Below are positions 52,127 to 61,066 of a stretch of 64,000 nt of DNA, in pieces. The stretch covers positions 248,001-312,000 of the forward strand of contig OZ245051.1 in assembly GCA_965224515.1 (NCBI GenBank). The letters are read 5' to 3'. Position 1 is the stretch's first letter; the number at the start of each line of letters is the position of its first letter. The notes below the pieces were generated by a model that was not told the DNA's origin, ran no database searches, and was given only the letters and a program-made list of their open reading frames with translations. This DNA is from Sedimenticola_A sp040506425. GTDB taxonomy: Bacteria; Pseudomonadota; Gammaproteobacteria; Chromatiales; Chromatiaceae. The position numbers and the translations under genes are program-made.

Positions 52127-53563
52127 ATGAACAGGACCACAAGACGTACCGGACTCCTACTGTTTATATTTTTAATTCTTCAGCCAAACATCCTGTTGGC
52201 CGCTGAAGGGTTTAAAGTGATTGCGAGCATAAAACCCGTCCACTCCATATTATCGGGCCTGATGGCAGGGACCCGGGGCGCCCAATTGCTGGTCGGTAAA
52301 GGCCAATCCCCCTATGGGTATAAACTCACATCAAGCCAACAGGCCGACCTGAGCGAAGCGGATCTGGTTATCTGGACAGGGCCTGAGCTTGAGACCTTTT
52401 TGACGCCAGCAATAAAGGGAGTGGCACCGAAAACCCGCGTAGTCACCTTGCTGGACAACCCCAGACTCAAGATTCTCCAATCCCGGCATGATGAGAACAG
52501 ACGCGACCCCTTCTTCTGGCTCGACAGCCGAAACGCCATTATCACCCTGAATATCCTGAGCGAAGCCCTGAAGGATGCCGACCCCGGCAGGGCTCACCTC
52601 TACACGCGAAATTACAAGAGAATGCTGGCCAAAATTTCGGACCTGGACCGAAAACTGGAATTTGGCTACCGGGGCCTGAAAACAGGTATCGGCGTCAACT
52701 ATTTCGACACCCTTCAGTACTTTGAACAAGCCTATGCGCTGAAGATAAGAACCACCCTGGCTGAATCTCCCCTTGCAGGACAGGATACCGGCCTGTTGCT
52801 CAGCACCCGCGCTCAAATAAAGGATGGTTACTTTTCGTGCCTGCTGACAGAGAGAGGGGCAGAGGAGAGCAACCTGGCGCTGCTCACCAGCGGGGTAGAC
52901 ATCAACCAGGGCGAACTCGACAGCTTCGGCGTGATGCAAGAGCCGGGGGAGTCTCTCTACTTCCGACTCATGCAATACAATACAAAGACCATAAAGGATT
53001 GCCTGCAAGCCGGGGAGACGGATAGAGAAAAGCACCAGGAGCCGACACCCGGACCTGAGGATGACGCTCCCATTGAGATCGGCGGTAAATTCATGCTCAG
53101 CGATCACAATGGCCAACTGGTGACAGAGAAGGATCTGCTGGGAAAATACCAGATGATCTATTTCGGCTATACCTTCTGCCCGGATATCTGCCCGACCTCG
53201 CTCTCCACTTCATCCATGGCCCTGAGCATAATCGGTGAAAAAGCGGATCTCATTCAACCCTATTTCATTACCATTGATCCTGAACGGGATACTGCTGATG
53301 TAATGAAAAGATATGTAGAGTACTTCAATGAGAAACTGATCGGCCTGACAGGATCAAGAGCAATGATCGACCGGGTTGCCCAACAGTTCAAAGCCCGCTA
53401 TGAAAAAGTACTTGAAGAGGGCACCGACCCGGATCTCTATGCTATGGATCACTCGGCCAGCGTCTACCTGATGGCCCCGGATGGAAAATTCATCACAAAG
53501 TTCGCCCACGGAATTTCACCGGAATCCATGGCCGAGTTGTTGCTGGAAAATCTACCGAAATAA
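52127..53563 (+). CDS. ZnuA-like / SCO1 fusion protein
   Basis: A 478-residue exported protein in two parts. Residues 28-295 have the layout of the ZnuA-type zinc-binding protein (VIASIKPVHSILSGLMAG, ADLSEADLVIWTGPELETFL, QYFEQAYALKI). The three usual zinc histidines are all replaced: Tyr63 in SPYGY, Phe129/130 in DPFFWLDS and Phe193 in NYFDTLQYFE. Residues about 315-478 are a complete SCO1/SenC domain: Cys351 and Cys355 in FCPDICPTS and His442 in AMDHSASVYL bind copper. A 20-residue Pro/Glu linker joins them. Next to nosZ, it may deliver copper to CuA; this is inferred. Confidence 0.85.
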   Translation: MNRTTRRTGLLLFIFLILQPNILLAAEGFKVIASIKPVHSILSGLMAGTRGAQLLVGKGQSPYGYKLTSSQQADLSEADLVIWTGPELETFLTPAIKGVAPKTRVVTLLDNPRLKILQSRHDENRRDPFFWLDSRNAIITLNILSEALKDADPGRAHLYTRNYKRMLAKISDLDRKLEFGYRGLKTGIGVNYFDTLQYFEQAYALKIRTTLAESPLAGQDTGLLLSTRAQIKDGYFSCLLTERGAEESNLALLTSGVDINQGELDSFGVMQEPGESLYFRLMQYNTKTIKDCLQAGETDREKHQEPTPGPEDDAPIEIGGKFMLSDHNGQLVTEKDLLGKYQMIYFGYTFCPDICPTSLSTSSMALSIIGEKADLIQPYFITIDPERDTADVMKRYVEYFNEKLIGLTGSRAMIDRVAQQFKARYEKVLEEGTDPDLYAMDHSASVYLMAPDGKFITKFAHGISPESMAELLLENLPK

Positions 53564-53597
53564 AGATGATGGGACAATTTGATCCTCTAAGACCCGT

Positions 53598-53700
53598 TGT
53601 CACCCCGGCGAATACCAGGGATCCAGGTAGGAGCGAACTCGTTCGCGAACGGCCTTTGAACATTACTCCACGCTGATCGCGAACAAGTTCGCTCCTGCAG
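53598..53700. repeat. Intergenic palindromic repeats (GTAGGAGCGAAC type)
   Basis: GTAGGAGCGAACTCGTTCGC at about 53628 and its inverse GCGAACAAGTTCGCTCCTGC at about 53679-53698 face each other. Just before them GTCACCCCGGCGAATACCAG is a decayed version of the element in the 562-bp repeat. They lie between two convergent genes (53563 and 53775) and resemble REP-type repeats. Confidence 0.8.
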
Positions 53701-53774
53701 AGAGCCAAAACCCTGTCTCGTTGTGATCAAGGTACTTACGTTATAAGCCTGCCGTTTACAGTCCACTTGAACAA

Positions 53775-54620
53775 TCATTGACCGCGGCGAATGAACTGAC
53801 TTAAATCATAGGACGTTCTATGAACGCTGTGGCACTTCGCACAGACCTGAACCGCAATGGCACCCAGGGCCCTGCCGGCATCTTTGGAATTTGACTTGTG
53901 TACTCCAGTCGCAAGTTTGACCAGGGAACTTTTTGCTTCGTCGCCCAGCACTCGCTCAACGGCTCCGGCGTCTTTATGACAACTGCCACAACTGTTGTTG
54001 AGATCACCGAGATTGTCACCAAAATCATACAACGCGGATATGGCTGCCTCGGTTCTGTCGTCTTCAATAGCGATTTTGACGCGGTTCAACAAAACAGAAA
54101 TGGTTTGCATTGAATCAGCATACCCCTTGCTTTCGCCAGTCCTCCTGTTCTCGATCTTTGCGGAGCTGAAATCCGGCACCCTGAATAACGCAGCCGTTAC
54201 GGCACGGAACTCGCGGTGACAGGATTTGCAGGTCTGGCCAAGTTTCCGCAGTGACTTTTCGACCTTGGAGAACTCCCCCTTTTCAGCAGCTGCCAACAGG
54301 TGATCCAGGGACGGCTCATCAAGCTCGTCCTCCCATTCGGGAACCATTTCGCTGATTTTCCTGTAGTGACCCGCAAGTTTTCGGGACCACTTCAACAACC
54401 TGTCCCGATCACCAAGCCGGGCATACTCACCTACCGCCTGCATCTCCCGGCGCAGACTGAACATCGTATGCAGCCACACCTGGCGTTCACTGGCGGGCTT
54501 ATACCATTGTGAAAGTGAATCCGGTGGAAGACTCAGGCTTTTCTCAACCGAAAAGACAGGGATTGAAAAACAGATAAGGAAAGAGGCAGCAATGATGGGA
54601 ATGTGGAGTCTCACGCGCAT
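53775..54620 (-). CDS. Trihaem cytochrome with c'-like domains
   Basis: A 281-residue exported protein with three CxxCH motifs: Cys131-Cys134-His135 (CKSCHREF), Cys211-Cys214-His215 (CGSCHKDA) and Cys260-Cys263-His264 (CAKCHSVHR). The sequence around the first and last motifs is mostly helical with the haem near the C-terminal end of a helical bundle, as in cytochrome c'. The third motif in the middle of the second domain is unusual. Start after a signal (MRVRLHIPIIAASFLICFSIPVFS). It lies between the SCO fusion and dnr. Partner unknown; NO binding or electron transfer are possible. Confidence 0.75.
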   Translation of the reverse strand: MRVRLHIPIIAASFLICFSIPVFSVEKSLSLPPDSLSQWYKPASERQVWLHTMFSLRREMQAVGEYARLGDRDRLLKWSRKLAGHYRKISEMVPEWEDELDEPSLDHLLAAAEKGEFSKVEKSLRKLGQTCKSCHREFRAVTAALFRVPDFSSAKIENRRTGESKGYADSMQTISVLLNRVKIAIEDDRTEAAISALYDFGDNLGDLNNSCGSCHKDAGAVERVLGDEAKSSLVKLATGVHKSNSKDAGRALGAIAVQVCAKCHSVHRTSYDLSQFIRRGQ

Positions 54621-54697
54621 CTCCTGAAATATTTTCAGGCAAAAATACCTGTAACTGGAATAGTCGTATTTGATTTATAGCAAATAAGTGGAAGTTT

Positions 54698-55441
54698 TCA
54701 ATTGACGATCCGAAAATCACAGGCATTGGGCATAACGGATATTGATTCCGAATAGACGGTAATCTGTGCAAACTCACGCAATTTATCCTCATCGTGAACA
54801 GTTACACAGTCACCCGCAACAGAGATTACACCCGAATCAACAAGACTTTTCAGTATGCGCGAGAAAGTCTCCGGTTTCACAGACAACCTTGATGCCAGCA
54901 TGCTCTTGGGCACATTAAATTTGAATGACCCTGCTTCTTGTCGTTCCATTTGGGACTGCAGCAGGTAAGCGGATACCCGGCATGTCGCACTATGCAGGCT
55001 GAGATCATCAATCTCCTTGATCAATCCCCTGATGCGTTTACTCATGTCTGCCATGAGCAGAAAACAGGTATCCACTGACTCTTTCAACAGGCGGGAGAAC
55101 TCCCTGGAATCAATACTGATAAGCTCTGAATCACTCAGCGCCATGGCACTCACCGGGTAGGTATTGCGATCCATCAACATGATAGCTTCTGCAAAACTCT
55201 GCCCGGGATTGACAAACTCTATGATTTTTTCATTTCCATCAGGAGAGAGACGATAAAGCTTTATTTTCCCGTTGAGCAACAGAAAGAAACGATCGGCAAT
55301 ATCACCCTGTTCGAAAAGACTGCTGTGTGCAGAAACTGAGATCTTCCTGGCTTTTGATGTGATGCGGGAAACCTGCTCATCATTCAGACTGGAGAATAGA
55401 AAATAATTTCTCAACGCTTTATGAACTGTAACGCCTTCCAC
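54698..55441 (-). CDS. dnr: DNR-type Crp/Fnr-family regulator
   Basis: A 247-residue regulator. The N-terminal cyclic-nucleotide-binding fold (KISVSAHSSLFEQGD...GKIKLYRLSPDGN) lacks the FNR cysteine cluster. The C-terminal winged helix has the recognition helix SRLSVKPETFSRILKSL with the E-x2-SR residues that read TTGAT half-sites. Such proteins (DNR/NnrR/DnrD) sense NO. The start is GTG with a GAGGG site. Perfect TTGAT-N4-ATCAA boxes in this island match its expected target, including one 145 bp upstream of itself. Confidence 0.88.
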   Translation of the reverse strand: MEGVTVHKALRNYFLFSSLNDEQVSRITSKARKISVSAHSSLFEQGDIADRFFLLLNGKIKLYRLSPDGNEKIIEFVNPGQSFAEAIMLMDRNTYPVSAMALSDSELISIDSREFSRLLKESVDTCFLLMADMSKRIRGLIKEIDDLSLHSATCRVSAYLLQSQMERQEAGSFKFNVPKSMLASRLSVKPETFSRILKSLVDSGVISVAGDCVTVHDEDKLREFAQITVYSESISVMPNACDFRIVN

Positions 55442-55579
55442 AAGTGGTCCCTCTCAGAGATATTAAACGGGAAGTCATACCTGCCACTCCCCTCATATAC
55501 CTACTCCACTGTTCATTTATTATTATGTGAGCTGAAAAGAGAATAAATCCCCAAGCCCGGGTGAACAGCCGGCAACCCA

Positions 55580-55593
55580 TTGATTAATATCAA
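55580..55593. promoter_or_regulatory. FNR/DNR box between dnr and nirE
   Basis: TTGATTAATATCAA, perfect. It lies about 140 bp from each of the divergent starts, so it can serve nirE and possibly dnr autoregulation. The rest of the 294-bp region (55442-55735) has no gene. Confidence 0.8.
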
Positions 55594-55735
55594 GGCCACC
55601 AATACCTCCCGTGGTGCAGTGTATGAGACGACAAAGAGATGTGGGTGTCGATACCTATGACTGGGTAAGGAGACTGGACTGTGTGCACATGATCACAGCA
55701 TCTATCCCGACCTGCACACTTACGCGGTGGTTAAT

Positions 55736-56539
55736 ATGAAAGTGAACGATAGCGCAAAGGTCTTTATAGTCGGTGCCGGACCAGGGGATCCTGATCTTCT
55801 GACACTAAAAGCATACAGGCTCCTGCGCAGTGCAGAGGTCGTGGTCTACGACAGGCTTGTCTCTCAAGAGATTCTAGACCTTGTCCCAACAACTGCACAG
55901 TTGGTCCCTGTCGGCAAGGAGAGCGGCCGTCACTGCGTGCCCCAGGACCAAATCAACGAGATCCTTGTTGAACTCGCTTCAAAAAACAGGAACATATTGC
56001 GACTGAAAGGTGGAGACCCTTTTGTATTCGGCCGGGGCAGCGAAGAGGCCATGCACCTGGTAAAGGCAGGCATAGCTTTTGAAATTGTTCCCGGAATAAC
56101 TGCTGCTGCAGCCTGCACCGCCTATTCAGGCATCCCCCTGACCCATCGAGGTATCAGTCGTAGCGTACGCTTTCTCACCGGGCACCTGCTAAATGACAGC
56201 GCACTTGAGCTTGACTGGAATAAGATCGCCGACCCTGAAAGCACGCTTGTTATCTATATGGGACTGGCAACACTGGATGAGATAACCCAAAAGCTGATTT
56301 CATCCGGCCTTCCGGCAGAAACACCAGCAGCAGCCATAGAGAATGGCACCACTCCCAAACATCGAAGCATTACCAGCACACTAACAAGATTGAGTTCAGA
56401 CGTTAAAGCGAATGCCATGCAGGCACCGGTGCTTCTGGTGATCGGTGAAGTGGTTACACTTTCGGCTGAGATCGGAAACTGGTTCAACCCCAGCGAAGCA
56501 GATCAGGAGATAAACACACTAAAACTGGCATACGGATAG
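55736..56539 (+). CDS. nirE: Uroporphyrinogen-III C-methyltransferase NirE
   Basis: A 267-residue SAM-dependent methyltransferase. Family blocks: VFIVGAGPGDPDLLTLKAYRLL near the N-terminus, DRLVSQEILDLVP, RLKGGDPFVFGRGSEE and GIPLTHRGISRSVRFLTGH. It makes precorrin-2 for haem d1. It could be called CobA, but its place beside nirS and the DNR box make NirE the likely role. The ATG at 55736 has GGTGG upstream; a GTG nine bases earlier is possible. Confidence 0.9.
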   Translation: MKVNDSAKVFIVGAGPGDPDLLTLKAYRLLRSAEVVVYDRLVSQEILDLVPTTAQLVPVGKESGRHCVPQDQINEILVELASKNRNILRLKGGDPFVFGRGSEEAMHLVKAGIAFEIVPGITAAAACTAYSGIPLTHRGISRSVRFLTGHLLNDSALELDWNKIADPESTLVIYMGLATLDEITQKLISSGLPAETPAAAIENGTTPKHRSITSTLTRLSSDVKANAMQAPVLLVIGEVVTLSAEIGNWFNPSEADQEINTLKLAYG

Positions 56540-56610
56540 CAGGTTGATACGACACAAAACGATACCTATTTGTGGTTATCCTTATTTCGCCGGAAAATTA
56601 TTGATATTTG

Positions 56611-57180
56611 TCATATCTCGCCCTTATCCCTTATAAATCTGGCGTACTTCTGATCAGTTCCGTTGATGTGATTGATCAGCCACTCTTTAAGATAAACCGC
56701 TATTGACTCAAGAACATCATGTCCTTTTTTGTGGTACTCATCCACAAAACCGCCCACCTGTTCAATCATAGCTGCATGCTCTGCACGATGTGACTCGAAC
56801 CCAGGATAATCGTACTTCTCCATCAACTCCTCTTCACGCTTAAAATGAAATCTCGTGTAATCAACAAGTTCATCCAGAGCCTGTTTTTCAAATTCATCAC
56901 CCGTATGGTAGTGCACGGCAGTCTGCAGGTTGTTAATAAGGGACAATAATTTTTTGTGATCTTCATCGATGACCTGAATTCCAACACTGTATTCCGGACT
57001 CCAGGTAACAAAATGACGGTTTTCCATTTTATTATGAAAATATGGAACAACGATCAGAAGGACCAATATAACCCAGGGAACCGGATGTCCTGCTCCGAGG
57101 GCAACAAAGACCAGAATATCTGCAATCAACAGAACTCCAACGACCATTGACAACATAAGCATACTGACACTTTGTTTCAT
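56611..57180 (-). CDS. Membrane-anchored bacteriohemerythrin
   Basis: A 189-residue protein. The first 55 residues hold two TM helices (SMLMLSMVVGVLLIADILVFVALG and WVILVLLIVVPYF). A hemerythrin domain follows (YSVGIQVIDEDHKKLLSLIN, YTRFHFKREEELMEKY, FESHRAEH and INGTDQKY), with the seven His/Asp/Glu ligands of the di-iron site. It probably binds O2 or NO in the cytoplasm or periplasm. It is divergent from nirS over 260 bp, with a DNR box in between. Confidence 0.88.
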   Translation of the reverse strand: MKQSVSMLMLSMVVGVLLIADILVFVALGAGHPVPWVILVLLIVVPYFHNKMENRHFVTWSPEYSVGIQVIDEDHKKLLSLINNLQTAVHYHTGDEFEKQALDELVDYTRFHFKREEELMEKYDYPGFESHRAEHAAMIEQVGGFVDEYHKKGHDVLESIAVYLKEWLINHINGTDQKYARFIRDKGEI

Positions 57181-57440
57181 CTCATCACCTTCTTATTCAA
57201 CAATTTATTTCGTAAATATATTTATCTGAATAATTATTTAAAACGAAAAATAAATACAAAGGCACAACAGCTGCCATTGTGTCTATCTCAAAAATATTCC
57301 ACTTCCAGTCATTACCCCTTGATTTTTATCAAAGACGATTCGCGCACCAGGTCTAGAGTGTGTGGCCGGAGCATGACAATCAATTGTCCTGACATCCATA
57401 AGTAGCTTGGGAACCAAGTCATCCATGGGAGTAAACAAAA
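57181..57440. other. Divergent intergenic region, hemerythrin / nirS
   Basis: 260 bp, AT-rich on the hemerythrin side. The only clear site is the DNR box at 57319-57332; the nirS ribosome-binding site (GGGAG) is at its right end. No other feature is seen. Confidence 0.5.
57319..57332. promoter_or_regulatory. FNR/DNR box upstream of nirS
   Basis: TTGATTTTTATCAA, perfect. Centre about 115 bp before the nirS start and about 145 bp from the divergent hemerythrin start. Confidence 0.85.
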
Positions 57441-59072
57441 GTGAATAAATATCGTTTTGCCAAATCTGCGTTAAGCGTGGTGATTGGCGCTGCTTTATCA
57501 GGTATATCAGCGACCGCAAGCGCTGCCGGTGGACCAACGCTGTCCGAGGCCGATTTCGAAAAATCAAAAACCACCTATTTCCAGCGTTGCGCAGGCTGCC
57601 ACGGCACCCTGCGTAAAGGCGCGACCGGAAAGAGTCTTGAGCCGAAGAGCACCATGAAACTCGGCCAGGAGCGTCTCGAGAAGATCATCACCTACGGTAC
57701 AGAAGGTGGCATGAACAACTTCGATGACATCATGACCAAAGATGAAATCAAGAAGATGGCCACCTACATCCAGATGGAAGCCCCTATTCCACCAGAGATG
57801 TCCCTGGCACTGATGAAAGATCGCTGGAAAACCTTTGTTGAGCCAAAAGATTACCCCACCAAACCCCTGCATGGTCGCAACTGGGAAAACTTTTTCCTCG
57901 TCATCGAGCGTGACGTCGGCAAGGTCGCAGTCATTGACGGCGACACGAAAGAGGTTGTCGCCCACGTACCCACTGGTTACGCAGTACACGTACTCAAGGC
58001 TGCAGAGCACCACAACACCCTGCACGCCAAGGATGCCGGCCGCTTCTGGTACACCCAGGGCCGCGACGGCAAGCTGACCAAGATCGACCTCTGGCAGACC
58101 CCGGACAAGATGAAGGTCGCCGAAGTACAGATCGCCTATGATGCTCGCGACGTCGCAGTATCCGGCGATGGCAAATACGTAGTTGGTGGCGGCTACTGGC
58201 CTCCTCACTTCGTTATCGCCGACGCCCACACAATGGAGCCTCTGAAAGTGGTTTCCGCACGTGGCGTGAATGTTGACGGTGAATACGTGAACGAGTCACG
58301 TGTTGCAGCCATCTACGACACCCCCAACCACCCAAGCTGGCTGGTTTCCATGAAGGAGCTTGGGCAGATGTGGCAGGTTGACTACAGCGATATCGCCAAC
58401 CTCAAGATCACCAAAATGGACACTTCCAAGTTCCTCCATGATGGTTTCTTTGATCCCACAGGCCGTTATTTCCAGATCGCTGCCAACGCATCCAACCAGA
58501 TGGTCGTGGTAGATACCAAGACCCAGAAGCTGGAAGCAACGATTGATACTGACAAGCTTCCACACCCTGGTCCAGGTGCAAATTGGAATGATCCGAAGTG
58601 TGGCCCTGTAGGCGGAACCACCCACCTTGGCGTAGGTAAAGTCACCGTATGGGGTAACGATCCTGTCGGTCGCAAGGACAAGGCCTGGAAGATCTGCTAC
58701 GAAGTTGAAACAGACGGTGCCGGTGTATTCATCCGTACCCACCCGAAGAGCGACTACTACTGGGCTGACCAGACCAAGCATCCTGAGCCTGAGGTACAGC
58801 AGTCTGTACAGGTAATCTCCAAGAAGAGCCGAGAGATTGTCAAAACCATACAGCTAACCGAAAAACCCGGCTACGCTGCGGTGCACATGGAGTTCAACGC
58901 TGACGGTTCAGAAGTTTGGGTTTCAGTATGGAACCGCAAGGACAGTAAAGAGCCTAATGGTGAAATCATCATCTATGATGCGAAGTCTCTTGAAGAGAAA
59001 GCGCGCGTCAAGGGTCTCTATGCACCTACCGGCAAGTTCAACGTCCACAACCGCATCAACCACGTAACCTGA
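57441..59072 (+). CDS. nirS: Cytochrome cd1 nitrite reductase NirS
   Basis: A 543-residue nitrite reductase. The start is GTG with GGGAG upstream. Signal peptide to about residue 28, then the haem c motif Cys50-Ala-Gly-Cys53-His54. The eight-bladed d1 propeller follows (VAVIDGDTKEVVAHVPTGYAVHV, GRYFQIAANASNQMVVVDTK, TTHLGVGKVTVWGND). It reduces nitrite to NO in the periplasm. Followed by a strong terminator and then the NirT-type fusion gene; the haem d1 genes lie downstream. Confidence 0.98.
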   Translation: MNKYRFAKSALSVVIGAALSGISATASAAGGPTLSEADFEKSKTTYFQRCAGCHGTLRKGATGKSLEPKSTMKLGQERLEKIITYGTEGGMNNFDDIMTKDEIKKMATYIQMEAPIPPEMSLALMKDRWKTFVEPKDYPTKPLHGRNWENFFLVIERDVGKVAVIDGDTKEVVAHVPTGYAVHVLKAAEHHNTLHAKDAGRFWYTQGRDGKLTKIDLWQTPDKMKVAEVQIAYDARDVAVSGDGKYVVGGGYWPPHFVIADAHTMEPLKVVSARGVNVDGEYVNESRVAAIYDTPNHPSWLVSMKELGQMWQVDYSDIANLKITKMDTSKFLHDGFFDPTGRYFQIAANASNQMVVVDTKTQKLEATIDTDKLPHPGPGANWNDPKCGPVGGTTHLGVGKVTVWGNDPVGRKDKAWKICYEVETDGAGVFIRTHPKSDYYWADQTKHPEPEVQQSVQVISKKSREIVKTIQLTEKPGYAAVHMEFNADGSEVWVSVWNRKDSKEPNGEIIIYDAKSLEEKARVKGLYAPTGKFNVHNRINHVT

Positions 59073-59088
59073 TCCTTAGGTTATAACG

Positions 59089-59124
59089 CAAACCGGCGGG
59101 CATTGATCTGCCCGCCGGTTTTAC
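59089..59124 (+). terminator. Terminator after nirS
   Basis: AAACCGGCGGGCA and TGCCCGCCGGTTTT form a 13-bp stem with loop TTGATC, ending in a TTTT run. Probably partial, so that the downstream genes are expressed less than nirS. Confidence 0.88.
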
Positions 59125-59200
59125 ATAGTAAGCAACAAATATAGTCAAAAGGCCCTGTCGACCTTCGCTGGTTCCGGGCCACTCGTGGGGTGAGACTACA

Positions 59201-61003
59201 ATGCCTGATCTTCCAGTAAAGCCCAATTTTTTCACACGTCGAATTATCCTCGGTGCAACAGTTGGCAGCGCCCTGGTGTTTTTTATTGTCGGCATTATTT
59301 TCTGGGGCGGTTTCAACACGGCCATGGAGGCCACCAACACGCTGAATTTCTGTATCAGCTGCCACGAGATGGAAGACAACGTATACCAGGAGTATAAACC
59401 CACCATCCACTATTCGAACCGTACCGGTGTTCGGGCGACCTGCTCTGACTGCCATGTACCTGATCCGTGGATTCACAAGATGGTGCGAAAAATCCAGGCA
59501 AGTAACGAGATACTGCATAAAATACTGGGCACCGTGGATACCAAGGAAAAATTCAATGATCACCGTCTGACCATGGCCAAGCGTGTCTGGAAGACGATGA
59601 AACAGACCGATTCCCGCGAGTGTCGCAACTGCCACAACTTCGAATCCATGAACCCGGAGTTCCAGAAACCCCGCGCTAGAAAGCAGCACCTCAACGCGTT
59701 CAAGACCGGTCAGACCTGCATCGACTGTCACAAGGGCATTGCCCACCATAGCGTACGCGACCAGTTGAGCGATGAGGAACTCGAGGAGCTTGAAAAGCCA
59801 TGGCCCGCCTACCAACGTCCCGTCCCTGAGATGTATGCAAAGGGATTGGAACGGGTCGAGGCTAAGGAGGCAGAGCAAGCGGCACTGGAGAAAGTAGAAA
59901 AAGAGAAAGAACGCCAAGCAAAAATTGCAGCCAAGCAAGCTGAACAGGAGCGTATCAAGCAGGCCGTTGCCACTGCCCTGGCAGCAGCACAGCAGGATGG
60001 CCACGCAACCCAGGAAGTACCCACAGCCGGCGGTACTGACAGCAGCATCAATGTCGACTGGGGAAAAGCAGGGAGCCGTGAAATCACCCTGTTCTATCCT
60101 GGTGAAACATCAATGGAGTGGGTGCTGACCGGCAAAGACCATGGCGGTGCACGTCCATTAATAAAGGGTGGCGACCGCTGCACAACCTGCCATGACAAAG
60201 AGTTGGAAGACATGGGCAAAAAAATGGTCACAGGCGCTAAGGCCGAGACCAAACCCATTCCCGGAAAACGTGCCTCCATACCTGTCACTGTTGATGCAAC
60301 CCATGACGGGGAAAACCTTTACCTTCGCTTCACCTGGCCCGAGGGTGATCATGTTCCTGTACCTTTCGTGGACGGCGGCAAGATGGATCCTGAAAACCCT
60401 ATGAAGCTGGCCCTGATGTTCGCCACCAACAAGGTTGAATACGCTGATCGTTCCGGATGCTGGCAGACCTGTCATCACGACGCCAACACCATGCCCCACA
60501 CCCCTGCTTCTGATGCAGCCGCGGGCAGTGATGCAGCCAAGATTATCGATCTTAAGGAGGGTATCACCAAGTACCTAAAGGAGAGCCGGAGTAAAGTCGA
60601 GGTCAAGGGACGTCGCGGGAAAAAACGCGGAGGCTGGGACAAGCTCAAGACCGGAAATGATATCAAGACTGCAATGGATGCAGGAAAATTTATGGACCTG
60701 TTGCGCTACAAGTCAGGAAAGGGTGAAGCAGAAGATGGCTACATTATGGAGCAACGTTACATGACCGGTGGCCAGGGCTTCGAGGTGGATGCACGCCAGG
60801 AAGCAGGAAGCTGGGTCGTGGTGATGAAGCGCAAGCTCAAGTCGGATAAACCCGGTGACATAAACATCGAGGCGGGGAAACTGTACAACTTCGGCTTTGC
60901 CATACACGATGACTTCAGCAGCTCTCGTTTCCATCATGTCTCTCTTGGCTACAAGCTGGGGCTTGATAACGATAAAGCCGAGGTAAATGCCACCGCTCAA
61001 TGA
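59201..61003 (+). CDS. NirT/NapC tetrahaem domain fused to an EB_dh-type haem domain
   Basis: A 600-residue protein. Residues 1-45 hold one TM helix. Four CxxCH motifs follow (Cys51, Cys81, Cys141, Cys173: CISCH, CSDCH, CRNCH, CIDCH), the NapC/NirT quinol-oxidising layout. Residues about 210-265 are a charged helical linker (EAKEAEQAALEKVEKEKERQ). Residues about 280-600 resemble the ethylbenzene dehydrogenase gamma/c-552-type haem domain (EB_dh): CTTCH at 327-331, a CxxxCH at 420-425 (GCWQTCHH), VDATHDGENLYLRFTW and VSLGYKLG. Probably passes quinol electrons towards nitrite reductase; the fusion is unusual. Confidence 0.85.
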   Translation: MPDLPVKPNFFTRRIILGATVGSALVFFIVGIIFWGGFNTAMEATNTLNFCISCHEMEDNVYQEYKPTIHYSNRTGVRATCSDCHVPDPWIHKMVRKIQASNEILHKILGTVDTKEKFNDHRLTMAKRVWKTMKQTDSRECRNCHNFESMNPEFQKPRARKQHLNAFKTGQTCIDCHKGIAHHSVRDQLSDEELEELEKPWPAYQRPVPEMYAKGLERVEAKEAEQAALEKVEKEKERQAKIAAKQAEQERIKQAVATALAAAQQDGHATQEVPTAGGTDSSINVDWGKAGSREITLFYPGETSMEWVLTGKDHGGARPLIKGGDRCTTCHDKELEDMGKKMVTGAKAETKPIPGKRASIPVTVDATHDGENLYLRFTWPEGDHVPVPFVDGGKMDPENPMKLALMFATNKVEYADRSGCWQTCHHDANTMPHTPASDAAAGSDAAKIIDLKEGITKYLKESRSKVEVKGRRGKKRGGWDKLKTGNDIKTAMDAGKFMDLLRYKSGKGEAEDGYIMEQRYMTGGQGFEVDARQEAGSWVVVMKRKLKSDKPGDINIEAGKLYNFGFAIHDDFSSSRFHHVSLGYKLGLDNDKAEVNATAQ

Positions 61004-61013
61004 TCGAGATATG

Positions 61014-61039
61014 CGGAGAGAGCACACCTGCTCTCTCCG
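61014..61039 (+). terminator. Hairpin after the NirT fusion gene
   Basis: CGGAGAGAGCA and TGCTCTCTCCG form an 11-bp stem around CACC. It is not followed by a T-run, so it may be a processing or stabilising stem between cotranscribed genes. Confidence 0.5.
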
Positions 61040-61066
61040 TATTCCCGCAGATAACGGGGTGTCTAC

